Below, piece by piece: positions 5,754 through 13,871 of a DNA stretch of 15,756 nucleotides (positions are counted from its first letter, which is position 1; each line of letters starts with the position of its first letter). Below the pieces are notes generated by a model, which saw only the letters and a list, made by a program, of their open reading frames with translations, made no database searches and was not told the origin of the DNA. This DNA is from an uncultured Mycoplasmatota bacterium. Lineage in GTDB: Bacteria > Bacillota_I > Bacilli_A > RF39 > UBA660. The translations under genes and the position numbers were made by a program. The stretch lies in NCBI GenBank assembly GCA_900554615.1, contig USIB01000028.1:1-15756 (forward strand), read 5' to 3'.

Positions 5754-8700
5754 ATGCAAAAGTCAATGAATAAAGTCAAACAAAAAATAAAACTTTTAAA
5801 AGATAATACAAAGATTAAAGTTCGTCTTTTAGTTGCAGTCTCATCACTATTTTTACTTTTAATAGGAGTAACAACATTTTTTTCTACCTATAGTGATTTG
5901 ATATTAGAGTTTAATGAAGACCCAGATTATGTAGAAAGTTCAGTAAAAGATAATAAAGTAATAATAAATGAAACAGAAAGCGATTATTATTACTATAAAT
6001 CTCAAAACTATACATCTAATGATGGAACGCTTCCTACTACTGATAATAAAGATATATATAATGATAATAATTTAGTTCAAACTAAGATAACATATAAAGG
6101 TAATGATGGTACTAATAAGGGGTATGTATCATTATCTGAAAGACAAGATACTTATGTATATTTTAAAATGTTTGAAGTAAATGATAATAATACTGTTGAT
6201 AAAAGCGATGACTATGTATTAATAGAACTAATAGATAATCCTTTTACTGATAGACCAGGTGATCGTGGATTTAATGGTTGGTATACTGATTATCAAAATG
6301 CTAAAATAAGTTATGATAGTAATTATTATGAAAGATATGTTAAAGTACCAGTAACTTATAAAGATGGTAAACCAGAGAAAATAGATATAACTATGACTGC
6401 TAAATGGACTACTGCCAAAGTAAGCTATGTAAGTGGGAGTTTTAATAGTGCCATAACAAGACTAAATACACTTGGAATGAAAGAAGTAGAAAAAATAAAG
6501 ACAGTCTATAAGGAAATAGATATGACAGGCTACTATTATCAAGTTATTCTTAACAGAGGAGAAAGTTATAATGGCTTATATGATGAGAGAGGTAATCGTC
6601 TAGGTAATGGAACTTGTCGTCCTAATTGGTGGTATGGAGAAACTACTTGTACATATTATCAAAGAATAAATGGTGAAAACTTTGATGAAAATAATACTTA
6701 TTATTATTTAAATAATGGCTATATGACTGAATTAGATAATAGTACTATTAATAGAGAAGTATTATATGATGGAGTTGATCCTGATTTAATAGATGCTAAT
6801 ATGTCTACTTATTATCAAGAAGTATCTATAAATTATGGTGAGTCACAAATTGGTTATTATAATGCAAATGGTGAGATTGCAACAGGTACTTGTAATTCTT
6901 ATTATGGATGTACTAACTATAAATTACTTCAGTATTATAATGATAATGGTGAAGAAGAAATATTTGATGTAAATAAAGATTATTATTATTTAGTTACTAG
7001 AGATACTAATATACTAGTATTAAATAGTGATATTAATGGTTCCTGGAGTGATAATGGAGAATATCCATTTACTATAACAAGTTTGCATAATGGAACAAAA
7101 TATAATGTTACTTGGAATGCTGATTCCGCTATTAATTGTTATAATGATACTAATATAGAAAATGTCACATTATACTATGGAACAAGGATAAGTAGAATAT
7201 ATAATCCACCAACTAATAATACATCAGGAGTTTTATTTGGTAATTATCATAATGTTAAATTGGGACGAGGACTAACCCCAAATAGTAACTATCCAACATT
7301 AAGATCTGTAGTAGCGGGTAATAGCTCAAGCACTGGAAGCAATAATAATCCAACTAAATATAAATTTATGTTAGAATCTGGCATATATAATTCTATATCA
7401 CTTAGTATGGGAGCATCAACAAGTTCTTGGAATGATCCTAATTTGTATTTAAATAATAAAAGTGTATATGGTAATGATTATGATAAAGTAAAGAAAAATA
7501 ATACTGCTTTAGATATATATTATTGTGCTTCAGGATCTTGGGGTGGAAATGTTTATGCTAATACAAATAGTAGCACAAATAAAGGTATATCGTTTGATTT
7601 AACAGTAAAAAGTGGTACTTTTGGAAGTAGTAAATATGATCTATCAACAGGAATATATGTTGGAGGAAGATATGGAGGAACACATTATTCTGCTAGAAAA
7701 GCTAAAATAGAGGGTGGTTATATTTATAATCTAATAGGAGGCCCTCTATCCAGCAATAATAGAAGTAGTGTAAATGATATATATATTTATATGACTGGTG
7801 GAAGTGTTGATATCATAATCGGAGGAGCAGGAACAACTGCCACTTATGGAAATAGAATTGTTTCTGTTACTGGAGGTACAGTAAACTATAGTGTCTTTGG
7901 AGGATCTAATGGTTCTACTGGTAATGAAGGTGATGGAACATTAAATGGAACGCCATATATTTATATAGGAGGAACCGCTACTATTGGTGATAAAAACTTA
8001 ATAAGCAATAATACAACTTTATTTGGAGCAGAATCTGGTAGTGTCTTTGGAATAGGTAATGGTCGTAACGGATATTCTACTATCGGATCGTGTGACAATG
8101 CTATAATAATTATTGATGACAAAGCTACCATAAAGAACAATATTTATGGTGGTGGAAACTATGGTGCAACAGGAGTCAGCAGTAGCTCAAATACATCATA
8201 CACAAAAATAATAATAAATGATGGCTTTATTGAAGGTTCGGTTTATGGTGGCGGTAATAAAAACGGAAGTGGTTCATCATCAAAAACATCAAGTATTAAT
8301 ATAACAATGAATAAAGGAAATGTTGTCGGAAGTATTTATGGTGGAAGTAATGAAAAAGGAACTATTTATGGCACAGTAAATGTAAATATTAATGGTGGTG
8401 AAGTAACCAATTCTGTCTATGGCGGAGGTCGTGGTGGTTATACGAACACATCAAATCCAGGTACCTTTGTTCGAGATGAAATAAATGTAGTAATTGGTGA
8501 TGAAAATATCGAAACAACCCCAATTATCAATAAAGGAGTATATGGAGGAAGTGCTTATGGTACAGTAAATGGCTCCTCATCAGGAACAAATATCTCTTCA
8601 AGTAAAACCAAAGTTACAGTAAATAAAGGAATAATAGTAAATGTTTTTGGTGGCGGTGAAGGAAACAATACATATGCACCATATGTAATGGGAGATATTG

Positions 8701-11700
8701 AAGTCACATTAAATAATGGTACAATAACAAATGTCTTTGGAGGAAATGACCAAAAAGGAAAACCAAATGGAAATATAACAGTAACAATAAATGGAGGAAC
8801 AATAGAAAACACATTTGGAGGAGGCAATGAAACATCAGCTAGTACCACTAATGTGTACTTAAATGGTGGAACAGTAAACAAAATATTTGGAGGTTCAAAT
8901 ATCAGTGGTACAGTAGATACAAGTAATGTAAAAGCAAATGGTGGTACTTGTACTACTTTATATGGTGGTAATAATGCAGGTGGTACAACAGGGATAACTA
9001 ATGTATTAGTAGAAGGCGGCAAAATTACAACCGTTTATGGTGGTGGAGATAAAACTTCCGTAACCGAAAGCACAAATGTAACAATAAATAATAAAGTAGA
9101 AAGAGTATTTGGAGGCTCAAATTTATCAGGAGACATTCCTCTAACAAATATAGAAATAAATAATACCTATGTAAATGATATATATGGAGGCAATAACCAA
9201 GGAGGAAAAGTAGAAAATACAAATATCAACATAAATGGTACTCTAATAAATAATGTTTATGGTGGAGGCTTAAAAGCCGAGACAACAACTACTAATGTCA
9301 ATTTAAATTATGGATTAATAAAAAATGCGTATGGTGGTGGAAATGAGGCTGGAGCAACAACCACTAATGTTAATTTAGGAAATGCAAGTATTGTAAATGT
9401 CTTCGGAGGTTCTAACACCAGTGGCAATGTCACAAATGCAAATATAAAAAATATAGAGGGCCTAACAACCAGTAATCTATCAAGTACATTTACAATAAGT
9501 GAATCAAATATTAATCAAACAGGAGCAACCGATATTCTTGGTAGTGAAAAAATAAAAACCGAAATAACAAATAATACAGGAGTTAATTTACCAACTTGGG
9601 ACCTATATATATTAACAAGTAAAAGTGTCTTTGATTCTAACTGGAGTTCATCAAAGGTAGAGTTTGATAGTGTAAATAACATATACCATATAGATGAAAC
9701 AAATCAGTGGTATGGAACAAATACATTAAATAATAATAGTACATATAGCTTTGAGTTTAATATTCATTCCTATGATACTTATGAAAACTTCAAAATAGTA
9801 GGCTATTTACTAATAGGATATGACGCAAATGGAAACAAATATATAAATAAACTAAATGTCGATAAAATGTATGGAGGAAACAACTTAGGAGGAATAACAA
9901 CAAATGTCAATATAGATTTAACAAATGGAAGCATAAATACTATCTATGGCGGAGGAAATAAAGCAAATGTAACTACCTCTACTACAAATGTTGATGGAGT
10001 AAACATAAATGATGTAATATATGGTGGTGGAAACGAAGCCGATGTAACGTCAGTAGTCATGAATATAAGTAATAGTACTATTGGAAGTAGCACCAAAAAA
10101 GCAACTATTTATGGAGGCGGAAATGCTGCTAAAGTAACCAGTAGTCTAGAATTAAATGTAACATCTTCAGAAGTATTTGGAAATATCTTTGGCGGAGGAA
10201 ATAAAGGAGAAGTAGAGACACTAGTAAAGACAACAATAGAAAATAGTCACATAACAGATAATGTCTTTGGTGGAGGAAATGAAGCTCCCGTTCAAAAAAC
10301 AGAAACAAATATCTCAAACAATACAATAATAGATAACAATATATATGGAGGAGGAAATGCTGCCGAAGTAAAAGAAGATACTATATTAACAGTTAATAGT
10401 AGTACCATTAATTCCATTTTTGGAGGCGGAAATGGAGAAGACTCCATGGTATCAGGAGATGAAACAGGAAAACAAAATCCAGCTCAAGTACTAGGAAATA
10501 CAAATCTAGTAATAGGAGAAAATACAAAAGTAAAAACAATCTATGGTGGTGGTAATCTAGGAAAGGTTGCAAAAAGCACCAACATAAAAACAAAAAATAT
10601 AGTAGTAGAAGACTCAATCTATGGAGGCGGAAATGCTGCTGTTGTAGAAAAAGACACAAATATATACATATCCAAAACAGATATAAATAATAGTATTTAT
10701 GCAGGCGGAAATGGAGTACAAGCAGTAGTAGAAGGAAATACAAATCTAGATATAGATGACAATACAAATGTAGGAAAACATGTCTTTGGAGGAGGAAATG
10801 CTGCTGCTACAGGACTTGAAGAAAAAAATAATTCCAAAGGAATAGTAAATGTAGTAGGAGCTAACATAAATGGAAATATTTATGGAGGAGCAAATACATC
10901 GAGACTATATGGAGACACTACAGTAAATATAGGACTATCTGTCAGTAGCAATAAAGACCTTATAAAATCTCCAATAAAAGTAGAAGGAACAGTCTTCGGT
11001 GGAGGAGAAGCAAACGCTAGTGGTAGTGAAGAGTATGATTACTCATTCATAAGTGTAACAGTAGGAATAAATATAAACATAAATGGAGAGAACTATGATA
11101 CCTTTTCGATAGGAGGCTCAATATTTGGTAGTGGTAATGCATCTTCAACAACAGGATATAGTTATATCAATATAAAAAATTATGGAACAAAAGAGGACAT
11201 AAAAAGAAACATCTCAATTCAAAGAGCAAGTATAGTAACCATAGATAATTCATATATCGAATTAAAAGGAGCTACCGATAGAACAAATGAGTACTCAACA
11301 GTATTATTCTCTCTAAGTAGAATAGACGAATTAAAACTAAAAAATTCATCGTCATTGTATTTACAAAATGGAGGTAATCTAGTAAAAAAAATATCAAGTC
11401 TAGTAGAAGAAAATAATGTAGACAAAAAAGCAGAAGTAATAATAGATACCGAAACAAATGAAATGACTAGAAATACAAATAATAGAATATACATGTTAGA
11501 AGGAAAGAATCTAAATATAGCCACAAACGAAAACATAACATCATTTGGAGAAGTATCAGGAATGACTTTCTTTGGTATGTATTCATTAAGTAGAAATGGT
11601 GACATAATAACAGCACTATATAGCGACTATGAGCCATCATCAAATGTTTCATCAGGAGATATTTACTATTTCACTAAAGGAAGCTATGTTCTAGGTATGC

Positions 11701-13742
11701 ATAAAACAAATCATGATATAACAAAAGATGGCTTCTACACCAATTATGGAAATGAAGAGGGAAATGGAATAAAAATAAATTATATAGAGCCAACCCCAGA
11801 TAATGCAGACTTTTATATGTGGTCAATAGGAGAAAAAGTAGACTCATACGAAATAACACTTACCGCTTCAAAATATTCAACATTAGGAACTTATGAATTA
11901 TCCCTATTAAATCATACTTCTGCTAATACAAAGTTCTCTATCTTAGGATTCAATTATGCCGAATTATTAGAAGGAATAAAACTAATAGATAATAGAGAAA
12001 TCCCCAGAATAGCGGCAACTGAAGAAGAAGCTAATACAGTATTTGGACTAAATATGAAGGCAGGACAAAATGGATGGATAACAAAAGGAAACACAGGCTT
12101 CATAACAGAAGGAGATAAAGAAATAGAGGGTACAATAGACTATCAAAGAGAAAATACAAGTGAAGCACCAGGATTAGTATTTTATCTATATCACTCCAAG
12201 AATCTAACCGAAACAAAAAATCTAGGAAGTGTTACCATCTCGTTAGTAGCAATTACTCCATTAGATGATTTAAATAATGAAGTAAAAAGAATAAATATAA
12301 ATGTAAACTTAAATACAGCATTATATAACACCAATGACTATGAAGGAACTATAGCCCCTGGTAAGAAATACGAAATGTTTGCAACTAGTTCAGTAGATAT
12401 AACAACAAAAAGTAGTTTCAGTACATATTACTCACTATATATGGAAAGTAATAATAGTCCATATAAAGAAGGCTATCATCGTAGTTTAGTTTCAACATAC
12501 CTATTCCCAGTAAATACAGAAATAACAATGATAGACTTCCATGTCGAAGATAAACCAGTATATTACTATTACACCATAACAGAAGAAGATTATAACACAT
12601 CAAAAACAGAATACGATACCTATGGAGAAGTATCATATCCACTATCAAAGTTTATCAAAATGGGAAGTATTAGTTCTAATAACAACTATGATGATAGTAG
12701 GGCAAACCAGATATATTACAAAGATAAAAAAACAGTAGAAGAGTTTATCTTCATGGTAGACTTTAAAGATACCAATATCGATACCGATGTATTAGATAAA
12801 ACATTACTAATAGAACTTAGAAATGGTGATAACCAAACACTAATAAGCGTATTAGGAATAGAACAATCAACCTTAAAATACGATTTATATCATGATAAAG
12901 ACGCTATAATAGAGTTATCAGGAGAATTATCCCAAACAACTATATATCGTGGAAAGAGTACCAATCTAACATTAGATACAAACTTCATACAAAACAAAAT
13001 AGCAACAGATACCATTTTTGATACAAATTACGATAACCAAAAATTAGGAATAAAAATTACCATTCTTGATAGTAGAAATACACCACTTACAAGTTCAAGT
13101 TTAATGGGAGTAAACTATACATTCAATGGAAATACCTATTATCCAAGATATGATGGAACAGTCAGAATAAATATAACCGAAAAAGTAGCAAATGCTCGTT
13201 CCAAAATAACAATAAATACCGAAAATAGTAATCTTTCCAGTGGAGAGTATACTATTCTAATAGAATCATTTGGTTCAGCAGATGGAATATATTATGGGTT
13301 AACATCATCAGACCAACTAGAATTAAAGTTTAATGTAATAGATAACATATATGGCTTAAAAGTATCAGCGGGCGACAAAATGACATTCATAAATAAAGAT
13401 ACAGGACATACCCTAAATAAAAACAATAGTTATGAATATACAGTAGAACATGTATCAGGATTAGCAAATCCAAATACAAGAATAAAATTACTAAGAAGAG
13501 ATTATAGTGCCATCTATACAAGTGTATATAACGAAGTAGACCTAAAAGACTATGTAACAAACACACTAGATAGTACTATCAATGATAAAGAATACATATT
13601 ATCAAGAAATCCAAGTGATGAAACAACATATTTCCTATACTTCAAAGATAATTTATTAGATGGAACATACAAATTAGTAGTTAGCTTATACGATAATAAT
13701 AACTATATAGGAGAAGTATATAAATACATAATAATAAAATAG
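5754..13742 (+). CDS. Giant beta-solenoid surface protein (2662 aa) with about 34 YGGGN-type repeats
   Basis: A basic start (KVKQKIKLLKDNTKIKVR) precedes a hydrophobic segment at about 24-44 ending GVTTFFSTYSD. This resembles SipW-type signals but could be an uncleaved anchor. Next comes an InlB/Listeria-Bacteroides-like module (GFNGWYTD near 173, AKW near 217), then two Tyr-rich modules each with a Cys pair (260-329 and 352-425). The long central region (about 660-1800) has turns of the form [VI][YF]GG[GSN]N every 20-45 residues, alternating with Thr/Asn/Val strands, as in a right-handed beta-solenoid. A 140-residue insert without these turns splits it. The last 860 residues are beta-rich with no cysteine. 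No LPxTG motif, SLH domain or C-terminal membrane helix is present. It is exported and probably forms an adhesin or matrix fibre. It heads an operon with the next two genes. Codon use differs in the 5' quarter. Function is inferred from architecture. Confidence 0.85.
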   Translation: MQKSMNKVKQKIKLLKDNTKIKVRLLVAVSSLFLLLIGVTTFFSTYSDLILEFNEDPDYVESSVKDNKVIINETESDYYYYKSQNYTSNDGTLPTTDNKDIYNDNNLVQTKITYKGNDGTNKGYVSLSERQDTYVYFKMFEVNDNNTVDKSDDYVLIELIDNPFTDRPGDRGFNGWYTDYQNAKISYDSNYYERYVKVPVTYKDGKPEKIDITMTAKWTTAKVSYVSGSFNSAITRLNTLGMKEVEKIKTVYKEIDMTGYYYQVILNRGESYNGLYDERGNRLGNGTCRPNWWYGETTCTYYQRINGENFDENNTYYYLNNGYMTELDNSTINREVLYDGVDPDLIDANMSTYYQEVSINYGESQIGYYNANGEIATGTCNSYYGCTNYKLLQYYNDNGEEEIFDVNKDYYYLVTRDTNILVLNSDINGSWSDNGEYPFTITSLHNGTKYNVTWNADSAINCYNDTNIENVTLYYGTRISRIYNPPTNNTSGVLFGNYHNVKLGRGLTPNSNYPTLRSVVAGNSSSTGSNNNPTKYKFMLESGIYNSISLSMGASTSSWNDPNLYLNNKSVYGNDYDKVKKNNTALDIYYCASGSWGGNVYANTNSSTNKGISFDLTVKSGTFGSSKYDLSTGIYVGGRYGGTHYSARKAKIEGGYIYNLIGGPLSSNNRSSVNDIYIYMTGGSVDIIIGGAGTTATYGNRIVSVTGGTVNYSVFGGSNGSTGNEGDGTLNGTPYIYIGGTATIGDKNLISNNTTLFGAESGSVFGIGNGRNGYSTIGSCDNAIIIIDDKATIKNNIYGGGNYGATGVSSSSNTSYTKIIINDGFIEGSVYGGGNKNGSGSSSKTSSINITMNKGNVVGSIYGGSNEKGTIYGTVNVNINGGEVTNSVYGGGRGGYTNTSNPGTFVRDEINVVIGDENIETTPIINKGVYGGSAYGTVNGSSSGTNISSSKTKVTVNKGIIVNVFGGGEGNNTYAPYVMGDIEVTLNNGTITNVFGGNDQKGKPNGNITVTINGGTIENTFGGGNETSASTTNVYLNGGTVNKIFGGSNISGTVDTSNVKANGGTCTTLYGGNNAGGTTGITNVLVEGGKITTVYGGGDKTSVTESTNVTINNKVERVFGGSNLSGDIPLTNIEINNTYVNDIYGGNNQGGKVENTNININGTLINNVYGGGLKAETTTTNVNLNYGLIKNAYGGGNEAGATTTNVNLGNASIVNVFGGSNTSGNVTNANIKNIEGLTTSNLSSTFTISESNINQTGATDILGSEKIKTEITNNTGVNLPTWDLYILTSKSVFDSNWSSSKVEFDSVNNIYHIDETNQWYGTNTLNNNSTYSFEFNIHSYDTYENFKIVGYLLIGYDANGNKYINKLNVDKMYGGNNLGGITTNVNIDLTNGSINTIYGGGNKANVTTSTTNVDGVNINDVIYGGGNEADVTSVVMNISNSTIGSSTKKATIYGGGNAAKVTSSLELNVTSSEVFGNIFGGGNKGEVETLVKTTIENSHITDNVFGGGNEAPVQKTETNISNNTIIDNNIYGGGNAAEVKEDTILTVNSSTINSIFGGGNGEDSMVSGDETGKQNPAQVLGNTNLVIGENTKVKTIYGGGNLGKVAKSTNIKTKNIVVEDSIYGGGNAAVVEKDTNIYISKTDINNSIYAGGNGVQAVVEGNTNLDIDDNTNVGKHVFGGGNAAATGLEEKNNSKGIVNVVGANINGNIYGGANTSRLYGDTTVNIGLSVSSNKDLIKSPIKVEGTVFGGGEANASGSEEYDYSFISVTVGINININGENYDTFSIGGSIFGSGNASSTTGYSYINIKNYGTKEDIKRNISIQRASIVTIDNSYIELKGATDRTNEYSTVLFSLSRIDELKLKNSSSLYLQNGGNLVKKISSLVEENNVDKKAEVIIDTETNEMTRNTNNRIYMLEGKNLNIATNENITSFGEVSGMTFFGMYSLSRNGDIITALYSDYEPSSNVSSGDIYYFTKGSYVLGMHKTNHDITKDGFYTNYGNEEGNGIKINYIEPTPDNADFYMWSIGEKVDSYEITLTASKYSTLGTYELSLLNHTSANTKFSILGFNYAELLEGIKLIDNREIPRIAATEEEANTVFGLNMKAGQNGWITKGNTGFITEGDKEIEGTIDYQRENTSEAPGLVFYLYHSKNLTETKNLGSVTISLVAITPLDDLNNEVKRININVNLNTALYNTNDYEGTIAPGKKYEMFATSSVDITTKSSFSTYYSLYMESNNSPYKEGYHRSLVSTYLFPVNTEITMIDFHVEDKPVYYYYTITEEDYNTSKTEYDTYGEVSYPLSKFIKMGSISSNNNYDDSRANQIYYKDKKTVEEFIFMVDFKDTNIDTDVLDKTLLIELRNGDNQTLISVLGIEQSTLKYDLYHDKDAIIELSGELSQTTIYRGKSTNLTLDTNFIQNKIATDTIFDTNYDNQKLGIKITILDSRNTPLTSSSLMGVNYTFNGNTYYPRYDGTVRINITEKVANARSKITINTENSNLSSGEYTILIESFGSADGIYYGLTSSDQLELKFNVIDNIYGLKVSAGDKMTFINKDTGHTLNKNNSYEYTVEHVSGLANPNTRIKLLRRDYSAIYTSVYNEVDLKDYVTNTLDSTINDKEYILSRNPSDETTYFLYFKDNLLDGTYKLVVSLYDNNNYIGEVYKYIIIK
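7732..11150 (+). repeat. Coding repeat array, YGGGN-type solenoid turns in two blocks
   Basis: I count about 34 copies of a Gly-Gly turn: block 1 at about 7732-9435 and block 2 at about 9861-11150. Block 1 is varied (GGSN, GGNN, GGGD, GGGR). Block 2 is more uniform, mostly [IV][YF]GGGN followed by [AKE]A-x-V. At DNA level, a 21-base string starting TATGGAGGCGGAAATG is exactly repeated at 10110-10130 and 10620-10640. Near copies lie at 10344-10364 and 10785-10805. Confidence 0.8.
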
Positions 13743-13751
13743 GAGGTTTAT

Positions 13752-13871
13752 ATGACAAGAAAAGAAATAGAAGAATTAACAGATGAAGAAATAGTAGAAT
13801 TATCCAAAGTAATAGATAATTTTATAAACTTTCTCGAAAAAGAATTAGTAGGTGATAAAAATGCTAGATGA
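13752..13871 (+). CDS. Small acidic protein, 39 aa, unknown function
   Basis: A short gene begins at the ATG at 13752, with a full AGGAGG (13741-13746) 5 bases upstream that overlaps the stop of the giant gene. It encodes 39 residues starting MTRKEIEELTDEEIVELSK and ending ELVGDKNAR, then TGA. The composition is acidic and strongly helical, with no membrane segment or signal peptide, so it should be cytoplasmic. Its last 11 bases overlap the next gene, whose ribosome binding site AGGTGA is inside this frame. That implies translational coupling among the giant gene, this one and the next. The strong ribosome binding site and tight fit argue it is real. I do not recognise a family; a binding partner or regulator of the neighbouring 492-residue protein is only a guess. 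Confidence 0.65.
   Translation: MTRKEIEELTDEEIVELSKVIDNFINFLEKELVGDKNAR

Noticed and set aside
7732..11150. CRISPR-like or tandem non-coding repeat array
   Set aside because: The repeats are in-frame codons of variable spacing within one long open frame, with no uniform repeat/spacer pattern.
8555..13000. Many minus-strand frames of 60-155 residues opposite the giant gene
   Set aside because: They are Leu/Tyr/Pro-rich mirror images of the repeat codons and have no ribosome binding sites, so they are shadows.
5754..13742. Sortase-anchored or S-layer-homology protein
   Set aside because: The C-terminus ends in beta-strand sequence with no LPxTG, hydrophobic helix or SLH repeats.
2508..13871. 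Possible TGA-as-tryptophan code (mollicute)
   Set aside because: TGG is used for Trp throughout, and TGA cleanly ends the peptidase and the 39-residue gene at points where the next gene begins.
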